Assembly: GCA_004379115.1 (NCBI GenBank)
Contig: NBNH01000184.1
Span: 1-38,856, forward strand
DNA from: Actinomycetales bacterium mxb001
GTDB lineage: Bacteria; Actinomycetota; Actinomycetes; S36-B12
Length of the DNA stretch: 38,856 bases
Reading direction: 5' to 3'
A model generated the notes under the pieces. It was given only the letters and a program-made list of their open reading frames with translations. It was not told the DNA's origin and ran no database searches. Position 1 is the first letter of the stretch; every line of letters begins with the position of its first letter. Of this stretch, positions 24,371 through 33,377 are shown in pieces. Position numbers and translations under genes: made by a program.

Positions 24371-27300
24371 GTGCACCTGAAGAGCCTGACTCTCAAGGGC
24401 TTCAAGTCGTTTGCGTCCGCCACGACCCTCGCCTTCGAACCCGGGGTCACATGTGTCGTCGGACCCAACGGTTCGGGCAAGTCCAATATCGTCGACGCCC
24501 TCGCGTGGGTCATGGGGGAGCAGGGCGCCAAGTCGCTGCGCGGCGGCGCCATGGCCGACGTCATCTTCGCTGGTACGACGGGCCGCGCCCCGCTGGGCCG
24601 CGCGGAAGTCGCTCTCACCATCGACAACACCGACGGCGCGCTCCCGATCGAATACACCGAAGTCACGATCTCGCGCACGCTGTTCCGCAACGGCGGATCC
24701 GAATACGCGATCAACGGCACGCCCTGCCGGCTTCTCGACGTTCAAGAGCTCCTGTCCGATTCGGGCATCGGCCGAGAGATGCACGTCATCGTCGGCCAGG
24801 GTCAGCTCGACACGATCCTGCACGCCACTCCCGAGGACCGACGCGGCTTCATCGAGGAGGCGGCCGGAGTCCTCAAGCACCGCAAGCGCAAGGAGAAGGC
24901 CCTGCGCAAGCTCGAGGCGATGCAGGGCAACCTCACGCGCCTGACCGATCTCACAACCGAGTTGCGCCGCCAGCTCAAGCCGCTCGGCCGCCAGGCCGAG
25001 GTCGCCCGTCGCGCAGCGACCATCCAGGCCGAGGCACGCGACTCGCGCCTGCGACTCCTGGCCGACGACCTCATGTCGTTCCGCACGGCGCTTGCCGCCG
25101 AGGTGGCCGACGAGACCGCCCTGCGCGAGCGGCGCCAGGAAGTCGAGGTCGCTCTCGCGGCCACGACAGCACGCGAGGTCGCACTCGAGGCCGACCTGCA
25201 ATCCGATGCGCCCCTGCTCGTCTCGGCGCAGGAGACGTGGTTCGGGCTGTCGGCCCTTCGCGAGCGACTGCTCGGCACGGCCTCCCTGGCCGCTGAGCGA
25301 CTGCGCCTGATCACTCCCGAGGTCGAGGACGACGTGCAAGCCGGTCGAGACCCCGAGGCCCTGGAGACCGAGGCATCGGCCGTGCGCGAAGAGGAACGCG
25401 TCCTGGTCGCCGAGGTCGCGACGTTGCAGGCAGCACTGGCCGAGGCATCACGGGCGCGCCAAGCGGCCGAACAACAGCATGCGGCTGAGGAGCGACGCGT
25501 CCAGCAGGAAGCGCGCGCCGCGGCGGATCGTCGCGAGGGCCTCGCCCGGCTATCCGGTCGTGTGGCTGCCGCACGATCGCGCCTCGAGGCGCGATCGGCG
25601 GAGATCGAGCGTTTGGCCGGGCAGCGCGAAGACGCACGCGCTCGTGCCGCCGAAGCCCAGCGCGACTTCACCGCCCTCGAGAGCCAGGTGGCCGGTCTCG
25701 ATGCGGGCGAGCGCGGCCTGGACACCGACTACGAGCGCACCCAGCGCGCCCTCGCCGAGGCTGAGGCGCGCGTCGAGGCGCTGCGCGGCGATGAGCGCGA
25801 TCACGAGCGCGAACGAGCTGCTCTCACCGCGCGTCTCGAAGCCCTTCGCCTGAGCCTCTCGCGCGGCGACGGACCCGGTGCGCTGCTGCGCGCCGGTGAG
25901 ACCGCGGGTGTCGTCGGGTCCGTGGCGTCCATGCTGGCTATCGAGCCCGGATGCGAGCGTGCCGTTGCCGCTGCGCTCGGCCCGCTGTCGGATGCCGTTG
26001 TCGTGCGCGACGCGAAGTCAGCCATCGCCGGACTCATGCTGTTGCATCGCGATGCGGCGGGCCGTGCAGCCGTGCTGGTGCTCGATGGTTCGGCCGCGTC
26101 GGCTCCGGCCGCGCGTCCCGCACCGGCGGGAGCGCGCTGGGTCACCGATGCTGTCGACGGTCCTCGTGATCTGCTCGATGCGCTGCGAGGTCGCCTCGGC
26201 GACGTCGCCCTCGTCGATTCGCTCGACGCTGCGGCCAGCCTGCGAGCCAGCGGAATCACGGTTGTCACCCGCGATGGCGACTTGATTACCGCGACGCATG
26301 CCATCGGTGGCTCCGGCGAGGCCCCCACCCTCTTGGAGATCCAGGCTGCCGTCGATGACGCCGAGCGCGCCTTCAACGACGTCCAGCATCGACTCGAGCG
26401 CACGCGGTTCGAACTCGCCGCCGCCATCGACGCCCAGCGCGTGGCGGCCGACGATGCCGAGGGTGCACTGGCCCGTCTGCACGAGTCCGATGCGCAGTTG
26501 GCCGCGATCGCCGAGCAGCTCGGGCTTCTCGGGCAGGCGGCGCGGGCCGCTACGGCCGAGGCCGATCGCCTCGCGTCAGTCGAGCAGGCAGCCCTCGAGG
26601 CGCTCGCCGCCGACGAGGCCACCCTGGCAGAGCTGGAAGTGCGCCTCGCGGCCGCGCAGGGCGAGCAGCCCACCGACGAACTTCCGGATCGACGCGTCGA
26701 GCTGTCGGCCCTGGCCGAGCAGGCGCGAGCCCATGAGGTCGAGGCACGCCTGGCTGTGCGCACCGGCGAGGAGCGGCAGTCCTCGCTGGCGGCACGCGCT
26801 GAGGCGCTGGAGCGCGCGGCCCACAACGAACGCGCGACCCGGCGCCGGGCGATCGAGCGTCGCGAGCAGCGGGCGCGCGAGGCGGAGGTCGCCAGTGCCG
26901 TCGCGCGCGGTGTCGATGTTGTCCTGCGCCGCCTCGAGATGTCCTTGACGATTGCCGACAGTGATCGGCGTCGCTTGGAAGAGGCTCAGGCCGAGCGCGA
27001 GCGCGAGGCTCAGTCCGTCCGCGCGCGCCTGCGCGAACTCGGTGCTGAGATGGAGCGACTGACCGACTCGGTGCACCGGGATGAGGTGGCGCGGGCCGAG
27101 CAGCGCCTGCGCATCGAGCAACTCGAATCCCGCGTGATCGAGGAGTTCGGCATCGACCCCGATGCGCTGGTGGCGGAGTATGGCCCGGACCAACTGGTTC
27201 CGCCTACGCCACCGGGACCCGACGAGGAGATCGATCCCGCGGCTCCGGTGCCGGAGCCCTATCCCTTCGATCGAGCCCAGCAGGAGCGGCGTCTGCGCGC

Positions 27301-27931
27301 GGCCGAGCGCGGACTCGCATTGCTCGGCAAGGTCAACCCGCTCGCGCTGGAGGAGTTCACCGCCCTCGAGGAGCGCCTGCGCTTCCTCACCGAGCAGGTC
27401 GAAGACCTCAAGCGCTCACGCCAGGACCTCATGGAGATCATCCGCGAGGTCGATGAGCGAGTCGAGCGCGTCTTCACCGAGGCCTACGAAGACACCGCCC
27501 GCGAGTTCGAGCGTGTCTTCGCCCGACTGTTCCCAGGGGGCGACGGCCGATTGGTCCTCACTGATCCCGACAGCATGCTCACCACGGGTGTCGACGTCGA
27601 GGCTCGCCCCCCGGGCAAGAAGGTCAAGCGGCTGTCCTTGCTCTCAGGAGGTGAGCGGTCGCTCACGGCCGTGGCCTTCCTGATCGCGCTGTTCAAGGCA
27701 CGCCCAAGCCCCTTCTACGTGCTCGACGAGGTCGAGGCCGCGCTTGACGACGTCAATCTCGGCCGCTTGATCGACGCGATCGATGAATTGCGCACGAGCT
27801 CGCAGCTCATCGTCGTCACCCACCAGAAGCGCACCATGGAGATCGCCGATGCGCTGTACGGCGTATCGATGCGTGGCGATGGCGTGACGCAGGTCGTCGG
27901 CCAGCGCCTTCGCGAAGCCGCGTCCGCCTAG
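24371..27931 (+). CDS. smc: Chromosome segregation protein SMC
   Basis: A 1186-residue condensin ATPase that loops and compacts DNA with ScpA/ScpB. The N-terminal head has FKSFASATTLAFEPG and Walker A VVGPNGSGKSNIVDAL (about 33-48). Long coiled coils rich in Glu/Arg/Ala follow. The hinge (about 500-660) includes GVVGSVASMLAIEPGCERAVAAALG. The C-terminal head has LSLLSGGERSLTAVAFLIALF (signature) and PSPFYVLDEVEAALDDVN (Walker B). GTG at 24371 follows GGGAGG by about 9 nt. It probably has its own promoter, flanked by twin palindromes. ftsY follows after 36 nt. Confidence 0.97.
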   Translation: MHLKSLTLKGFKSFASATTLAFEPGVTCVVGPNGSGKSNIVDALAWVMGEQGAKSLRGGAMADVIFAGTTGRAPLGRAEVALTIDNTDGALPIEYTEVTISRTLFRNGGSEYAINGTPCRLLDVQELLSDSGIGREMHVIVGQGQLDTILHATPEDRRGFIEEAAGVLKHRKRKEKALRKLEAMQGNLTRLTDLTTELRRQLKPLGRQAEVARRAATIQAEARDSRLRLLADDLMSFRTALAAEVADETALRERRQEVEVALAATTAREVALEADLQSDAPLLVSAQETWFGLSALRERLLGTASLAAERLRLITPEVEDDVQAGRDPEALETEASAVREEERVLVAEVATLQAALAEASRARQAAEQQHAAEERRVQQEARAAADRREGLARLSGRVAAARSRLEARSAEIERLAGQREDARARAAEAQRDFTALESQVAGLDAGERGLDTDYERTQRALAEAEARVEALRGDERDHERERAALTARLEALRLSLSRGDGPGALLRAGETAGVVGSVASMLAIEPGCERAVAAALGPLSDAVVVRDAKSAIAGLMLLHRDAAGRAAVLVLDGSAASAPAARPAPAGARWVTDAVDGPRDLLDALRGRLGDVALVDSLDAAASLRASGITVVTRDGDLITATHAIGGSGEAPTLLEIQAAVDDAERAFNDVQHRLERTRFELAAAIDAQRVAADDAEGALARLHESDAQLAAIAEQLGLLGQAARAATAEADRLASVEQAALEALAADEATLAELEVRLAAAQGEQPTDELPDRRVELSALAEQARAHEVEARLAVRTGEERQSSLAARAEALERAAHNERATRRRAIERREQRAREAEVASAVARGVDVVLRRLEMSLTIADSDRRRLEEAQAEREREAQSVRARLRELGAEMERLTDSVHRDEVARAEQRLRIEQLESRVIEEFGIDPDALVAEYGPDQLVPPTPPGPDEEIDPAAPVPEPYPFDRAQQERRLRAAERGLALLGKVNPLALEEFTALEERLRFLTEQVEDLKRSRQDLMEIIREVDERVERVFTEAYEDTAREFERVFARLFPGGDGRLVLTDPDSMLTTGVDVEARPPGKKVKRLSLLSGGERSLTAVAFLIALFKARPSPFYVLDEVEAALDDVNLGRLIDAIDELRTSSQLIVVTHQKRTMEIADALYGVSMRGDGVTQVVGQRLREAASA

Positions 27932-27967
27932 CGCCCGGCCCGTCGGCCGCCCTGAGAGGATCGCTCC

Positions 27968-29173
27968 GTGACCACGTTCCACTACCTCGCCATCGGCCTA
28001 GCGCTGCTTGTCGTCGTCGGCATCATCGTCGCCCTGATCGTCGGGCGGCGCGGTGAGCCCAAGGCCCCGCGACCCCGTCCGGGCATCGACTACGCCCCCG
28101 GCGTTGGCGACGACAACACGGTTCCGCGCGATACCCCGCGCCGTCCCATCGAGGAGGCCGTCGACTCGTCGGTCCTCGGCAGCACGGCCACCATCGAGGA
28201 GCCGTCGATCGCCGAACTCGAGGCGGTCTGGGAGGTCGAGGTCCCGGAGCCGGCCGCTGGTCGCTTCGTGCGGCTGCGCCGACGCCTTGCGCGCTCGCAG
28301 AATGCACTGGGCCGCGGACTGCTCTCGCTGCTGTCGCGCGACACGATCGACCAGGACACGTGGGACCAGATCGAGGAGACGCTGCTCACGGCCGATCTCG
28401 GGGTCCAGGCGACGACCGAGCTCATGGACCGGCTGCGCACGCGCGTGCGAGCTGAAGCCCCGCACGATGCGGAGGCGGCGCGCGCCCTGCTGCGCGACGA
28501 ACTCATCGGACTGGTCGATCCGAGCCTCGATCGCTCGCTGCGCACCACGCGCGATGGGGGACCCGCCGTGGTTCTAGTGGTGGGAGTCAACGGCACCGGA
28601 AAGACGACGACCACGGGCAAGCTCGGCCGCCTGCTCGTCGCCGACGGACGCGCCGTGGTCCTCGGTGCCGCCGACACCTTCCGTGCCGCCGCGGCAGAGC
28701 AATTGCAGACGTGGGGCGATCGAGTCGGCGCCGCCGTCGTGCGCGGACCGGAGGGCGGTGACCCGGCTGCGGTGGCCTACGACGCCGTGCGCATCGGCAC
28801 CGAGGCCGAGGTCGACACTGTCGTGATCGACACCGCCGGGCGCCTGCACACCAAGGTCGGACTCATGGACGAACTCGGCAAGGTCAAGCGGGTCATCGAG
28901 AAGCAGGGGCCGGTCGACGAGGTCCTGCTCGTCCTCGACGCCACGACTGGCCAGAACGGCCTCAACCAGGCGCGTGTCTTCGCTGAGGTCGTCGACGTGA
29001 CGGGCATCGTCTTGACCAAGCTCGATGGCACGGCCAAGGGCGGCATCGTCGTGGCGGTTCAGCGCGAGCTGGGTGTCCCGGTCAAGCTGGTCGGCCTGGG
29101 GGAGGGCCCCGACGACCTGGCTCCCTTCTCGGCCGATGAGTTCGTCGACGCGCTGCTGGCCGATCCGGCGTAA
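27968..29173 (+). CDS. ftsY: Signal recognition particle receptor FtsY
   Basis: A 401-residue SRP GTPase. Unlike the soluble E. coli form it starts with a transmembrane helix (YLAIGLALLVVVGIIVALIVG), as usual in actinobacteria. A short acidic/proline linker leads to the N domain (LRRRLARSQNALGRGLLSLL) and G domain: VVGVNGTGKTTTTGKLGRLL (G1), VLGAADTFRAAAAEQL, VIDTAGRLHTK (G3) and LTKLDGTAKGG (G4). GTG at 27968 follows GAGAGGA. Ffh, its partner, is encoded 4.2 kb downstream after the ammonium operon. The stop codon lies inside the GlnR-like box of amtB. Confidence 0.97.
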   Translation: MTTFHYLAIGLALLVVVGIIVALIVGRRGEPKAPRPRPGIDYAPGVGDDNTVPRDTPRRPIEEAVDSSVLGSTATIEEPSIAELEAVWEVEVPEPAAGRFVRLRRRLARSQNALGRGLLSLLSRDTIDQDTWDQIEETLLTADLGVQATTELMDRLRTRVRAEAPHDAEAARALLRDELIGLVDPSLDRSLRTTRDGGPAVVLVVGVNGTGKTTTTGKLGRLLVADGRAVVLGAADTFRAAAAEQLQTWGDRVGAAVVRGPEGGDPAAVAYDAVRIGTEAEVDTVVIDTAGRLHTKVGLMDELGKVKRVIEKQGPVDEVLLVLDATTGQNGLNQARVFAEVVDVTGIVLTKLDGTAKGGIVVAVQRELGVPVKLVGLGEGPDDLAPFSADEFVDALLADPA

Positions 29174-29185
29174 CACCGCCGTAAC
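29170..29185 (+). promoter_or_regulatory. amtB: GlnR-like box upstream of amtB
   Basis: GTAAC-N6-GTAAC, an 11-bp direct repeat, matches the half-site spacing of actinobacterial GlnR sites (GTnAC-N6-GaAAC), with one change in the second half. It overlaps the ftsY stop and lies about 64 nt upstream of a possible -10 element (CAGACT, 29249). A GAAAC at 29212 is off register. Nitrogen control of amtB-glnK-glnD by GlnR is well known in the group. Confidence 0.6.
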
Positions 29186-29326
29186 TCCCGGCGCCGATCC
29201 TTCACCGGCGCGAAACACGTCCCACCATCGCTCGCAACACGCCCCTCGCAGACTCCCGACCGGGTCGCATCCGGCGATCCGCGGGGTGCGGGGCGACACC
29301 CCTTCTCGATCGGAGGAGGAGGAAGG

Positions 29327-30658
29327 ATGGAGGGAATCGAGCTCAGCACCGGCGATACCGCGTGGGTGCTCATGGCCGCCGCGCTCGTCCTGCTGATGAC
29401 GCCCGGCGTCGCGTTCTTCTACGGCGGCATGGTGCGAGCCAAGGCCGTCCTCAACATGATGATGATGTCGTTCCTGGCCATCGGCATCGTCACCGTGCTG
29501 TGGGTGGCCTTCGGCTACTCCCTGGCCTTCGGCGACGGGGGCAACGGATTCATCGGAGACCTGTCCATCTCGGGACTCCAAGGTCTCGTGGGTCAGTTCG
29601 CCGTGAACGGCGGTGTCTACCCGATTCCCGCCCTTATCTTCGCGATGTTCCAGTTGATGTTCGCCGTGCTCACGGTGGCGCTCATCACCGGCGCCATCGC
29701 CGATCGCACGAAGTTCCTCGCGTGGGGCATCTTTGCCGCCGTCTGGGTGACGCTGGTGTACTTCCCGGTCGCCCACTGGGTCTTCGACTTTGGCAACGAG
29801 GAACTGGGCGGCTCCGGCGCGGGCTGGCTGACCACTCTCGGCGTCCTGGACTTCGCGGGCGGCACGGCGGTGCACATCAACGCCGGTGCGGCGGCCCTGG
29901 CGCTGGTGATCGTCATCGGCAAGAGGGTCGGCTTCGGCCGCGTACCGATGAAGCCGCACAGCCTGCCGTTCGTCGTCCTCGGTGCCTCCCTGCTGTTCTT
30001 CGGCTGGTTCGGCTTCAATGCCGGCTCAGCCCTCGGGGCCGGCCAGGTCGCCGCGCTCGCATTCACCAACACGATGGTGGCCACGGCAGCGGGGATCCTT
30101 GGCTGGCTGCTCGTCGAGAAACTGCGCGACGGCCACGCGACGAGCCTGGGCGCCGCCTCCGGTGCTGTCGCCGCGCTCGTGGCCATTACGCCCGCGTGCG
30201 CGTTCGTCGCGCCCTGGGGAGCGATCATCATCGGCCTGCTCGCGGGCGTCATCTGCGCCTTCGCGGTGACCTTGAAGTACCGACTCGGATACGACGACTC
30301 GCTCGACGTCGTCGGGGTTCACCTGGTCGGTGGCATCGTTGGCTGCCTCCTCATCGGCTTCTTCGCCACCACGGAGGTCAATGAGTTGGGCAAGGATGGA
30401 GTGCTCTACGGCGGAGGATGGGGACTCCTGGGCGTCCAGGCCCTCGGCGCCTTTGCCGTCATGGCCTACTCCTTCATCATCACCCTGATACTCGCGTTCA
30501 TCATCAAGGCCACCATCGGCCTGCGGATCAGCCGCGACGATGAGCTATCCGGCATCGACGTGGCCGCGCACGCGGAGTCGGCGTACGAACTTGGCGACTC
30601 AGGCGGCGGCGGGGTCTTTGCCGGCGTCGGGCACCACTCTCACGGAGAGGACAAGTAG
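29327..30658 (+). CDS. amtB: Ammonium transporter
   Basis: A 443-residue Amt/Rh channel with about 11 transmembrane helices. LLMTPGVAFFYGGMVRAKAVLNMMMMS is the family N-terminus. The pore histidines are in GGTAVHINAGAAALAL and VVGVHLVGGIVGCLL, and AHWVFDFGNEELGGSGAGWL and GASLLFFGWFGFNAGSAL are typical. A cytoplasmic tail (about 400-443) would contact GlnK. ATG at 29327 follows GGAGGAGGAAGG. It leads the amtB-glnK-glnD operon. Confidence 0.97.
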   Translation: MEGIELSTGDTAWVLMAAALVLLMTPGVAFFYGGMVRAKAVLNMMMMSFLAIGIVTVLWVAFGYSLAFGDGGNGFIGDLSISGLQGLVGQFAVNGGVYPIPALIFAMFQLMFAVLTVALITGAIADRTKFLAWGIFAAVWVTLVYFPVAHWVFDFGNEELGGSGAGWLTTLGVLDFAGGTAVHINAGAAALALVIVIGKRVGFGRVPMKPHSLPFVVLGASLLFFGWFGFNAGSALGAGQVAALAFTNTMVATAAGILGWLLVEKLRDGHATSLGAASGAVAALVAITPACAFVAPWGAIIIGLLAGVICAFAVTLKYRLGYDDSLDVVGVHLVGGIVGCLLIGFFATTEVNELGKDGVLYGGGWGLLGVQALGAFAVMAYSFIITLILAFIIKATIGLRISRDDELSGIDVAAHAESAYELGDSGGGGVFAGVGHHSHGEDK

Positions 30659-30997
<339 letters not shown>

Positions 30998-30999
30998 CC

Positions 31000-33333
31000 G
31001 TGCAGGCGACCGCCTATCGCGAGGCGCGCCGCGAGCTCCTGACCGATGAGGATCAGGTGTCGCTCGCGGCGCGTCGTCGCGCGCTCTCCGACCTCACCGA
31101 CGCATGGCTATCCGATGTCTTCGACGCATCCGGGGCGGCAGCTGCTGGCTGCGCGCTGGTGGCCGTCGGCGGATACGGCCGTGCCGAGCTGACACCCGGT
31201 AGTGATCTCGATCTTCTCCTGCTCGTGCCTGACCGGGCCGAGTCATCAATCGGCGACGTGGCCGATCGCCTGTGGTACCCCATCTGGGACTCGGGCGTGC
31301 GCGTCGACCACAGCGTGCGCACGCTGCCGCATGCCCGTCGCATGGCGGCCAACGACCTACGGGTCATGCTCGGGCTACTCGACCTGCGATGTGTTGCGGG
31401 CGACGACGACATCGCCCAGCGCCTGCGCTCGTCGATCCTGGGCGATTGGCGTGGCCTTGCGGTGCGTCGCCTGTCTGACCTTCGTGACACCGTCAACGCA
31501 CGACGTGCGCGCCACGGAGACCTGGCCGACCTCATCGAACCCGACCTCAAGGAGTCATTCGGGGGGCTGCGCGATGTCACCGTGCTGCGTGCCGTCGCGG
31601 CGTCCTGGCTGACGGATGTGCCGCACCAGGGCCTCGATGCCGCTCACGAGCAACTGCTCGACGTGCGCGATGCCCTGCACGAGGGGGCCGTGAGCGCCGA
31701 TCGCCGGCCAACCGATGTGCTGCGCCTCCAAGACCAGGACCGCGTGGCTGAACGCCTCGGCCTGGGCGATGCCGACGATCTGCTGCGACGCGTATCCGAT
31801 GCTGCTCGCGTCGTGTCCTATGCCTCGGACATCACCTGGCATCGCGTGGCTCGATTGACTCGCGAGAGCGGTCCGCGAGTGTTTCGCCGCCGGATGCGGC
31901 GTTCGGGCCCCGAGCGAACGCCGCTGGCCGATGGCGTCGTCGTGCATGACGGCGAGGTCGTGCTCGCTGCCGAAGCCCGACCCGACCGCGATCCCGTCCT
32001 CATGCTGCGGGTGGCGGCCGCGGCTGCGCAGGCCGGCCTGCCCATCTCTCCCTCGGCCATCCATCGCTTGGCCGAGGAGACGGCACCCATGCCCGTGCCG
32101 TGGCCCGACGACGCGCGCGATGCGCTCGTGTCGCTCCTGGGATCGGGGCCCGCGCTCGTCCCGGTGTGGGAGGCACTGGATCGCGTGGGCCTTGTCGAGC
32201 GCCTCATCCCCGAGTGGGGCCCGGTGCGCGGTGCGCCACAGCGCAACCCCCTGCATGTCTACCGCGTTGACCGGCACCTCATCGAGACGGCAGCAAACGC
32301 TGGTGAGCGCGTGCGCCGCGTCGAGCGACCCGACCTGCTGCTCGTCGGAGCCCTGCTGCACGACATCGGCAAGGGGCGTCCGGGGGATCACACCGAGGTT
32401 GGGGTGCGCATCATCGACGACCTCGCGCCCCGGTTGGGCTTCAACGCCGACGACACCGCGGTGCTGACGTCGCTGGTTCAGTACCACCTGCTGCTGCCCG
32501 AGGTGGCGACGCGGCGCGACCTCGACGACCCGGTGACCATCGAGACGGTGGCGCAGGCCGTCGGATCGCGGCGCACCCTGGATCTCCTGCATGCGCTCAC
32601 CGAGTCCGACGCGCTGGCCACCGGCCCGGCGGCCTGGAGCGAGTGGAAGGCCGCCCTCATCGATGACCTGGTGGGTCGCACGCGTGCGAGCCTCGCGGGC
32701 GAGGCTGTGCCAGCCGAGCCGCAGGTCGCGTCCGCACACTCCGATCTGGTGAGCGCCCCGGGCCTCCAGGTGCGCATGACTCCCGGTTCGGCGGCGACCC
32801 AGGTCGTGGTCGCCGCCGACGATCGACCCGGGCTGCTCGCCGACATTGCCGGCGTTCTCGCACTCAATCGGCTCGAGGTCCGCTCCGCCGATACCCAGAC
32901 CGTGGGCGACCGCGCGGTGAGTTCCTGGGTGGTCCATCCGCTGTACGGCGATCCGCCCACCCAGGAGCAGGTGTGGCACGACCTTCAGCGCGCCTTCGCC
33001 GGTGGCATCGACGTTGCCGCCAAGTTGGCCGCCCGCCAGCAGCCCCCGCGCACGACGAGTGCTCCTGCCCGCGTTGACTTCATCACCGGGGCGGCGTCGT
33101 CAGCCGACGTGCTCGAGGTGCGCGCACATGATGAGCCAGGACTCCTGCATCGTCTCGGTACCGCCGTGACGCAGGCGGGCGCCTTCATCACGGCTGCGCG
33201 CGTAGCGACCCTGGGCTCCGAGGTGGTCGATGTGTTCTACGTACGCCGATCGGATGGACGCAGGCTCGAGGCGGTTGATCGTGCGCGCATCGTGGCGACG
33301 GTGCTCGACGCCCTGGCGCCCGGCTCCCATTAG
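31000..33333 (+). CDS. glnD: PII nucleotidyltransferase / GlnD
   Basis: A 777-residue bifunctional sensor that modifies and demodifies GlnK in response to nitrogen state. The nucleotidyltransferase domain has VAVGGYGRAELTPGSDLDLLLL; an HD hydrolase domain has LVGALLHDIGKGRPGDHTEVG. Two ACT domains close it (VVVAADDRPGLLADIAGVLAL and VRAHDEPGLLHRLGTAVTQAG). Actinobacterial GlnD is an adenylyltransferase rather than uridylyltransferase. I start at GTG 31000, 2 nt after glnK; GAGGAG is 17 nt away, so coupling is likely. The ORF-track start at 30931 lies inside glnK. Confidence 0.93.
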   Translation: MQATAYREARRELLTDEDQVSLAARRRALSDLTDAWLSDVFDASGAAAAGCALVAVGGYGRAELTPGSDLDLLLLVPDRAESSIGDVADRLWYPIWDSGVRVDHSVRTLPHARRMAANDLRVMLGLLDLRCVAGDDDIAQRLRSSILGDWRGLAVRRLSDLRDTVNARRARHGDLADLIEPDLKESFGGLRDVTVLRAVAASWLTDVPHQGLDAAHEQLLDVRDALHEGAVSADRRPTDVLRLQDQDRVAERLGLGDADDLLRRVSDAARVVSYASDITWHRVARLTRESGPRVFRRRMRRSGPERTPLADGVVVHDGEVVLAAEARPDRDPVLMLRVAAAAAQAGLPISPSAIHRLAEETAPMPVPWPDDARDALVSLLGSGPALVPVWEALDRVGLVERLIPEWGPVRGAPQRNPLHVYRVDRHLIETAANAGERVRRVERPDLLLVGALLHDIGKGRPGDHTEVGVRIIDDLAPRLGFNADDTAVLTSLVQYHLLLPEVATRRDLDDPVTIETVAQAVGSRRTLDLLHALTESDALATGPAAWSEWKAALIDDLVGRTRASLAGEAVPAEPQVASAHSDLVSAPGLQVRMTPGSAATQVVVAADDRPGLLADIAGVLALNRLEVRSADTQTVGDRAVSSWVVHPLYGDPPTQEQVWHDLQRAFAGGIDVAAKLAARQQPPRTTSAPARVDFITGAASSADVLEVRAHDEPGLLHRLGTAVTQAGAFITAARVATLGSEVVDVFYVRRSDGRRLEAVDRARIVATVLDALAPGSH

Positions 33334-33336
33334 TCT
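33331..33336 (+). promoter_or_regulatory. ffh: -10 element (TAGTCT) of ffh
   Basis: TAGTCT overlaps the glnD stop and would give a leader of about 35 nt before the ffh ATG. No clear -35 is seen. Confidence 0.4.
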
Positions 33337-33377
33337 GTCGGGGTGCCCGGGCTCCCGGGCCCCGATCCGAGGACACG

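Noticed and set aside
28574-29959. 461-residue minus-strand ORF across ftsY and amtB
   Set aside because: Composition (His/Asp/Gly-rich) is typical of a shadow frame; both plus-strand genes are well supported.
29362-30384. 340-residue plus-strand ORF inside amtB
   Set aside because: Arginine-rich off-frame reading of a gene with clear Amt motifs.
31555-32979. 474-residue minus-strand ORF opposite glnD
   Set aside because: Shadow of GlnD with no ribosome-binding site or motif.
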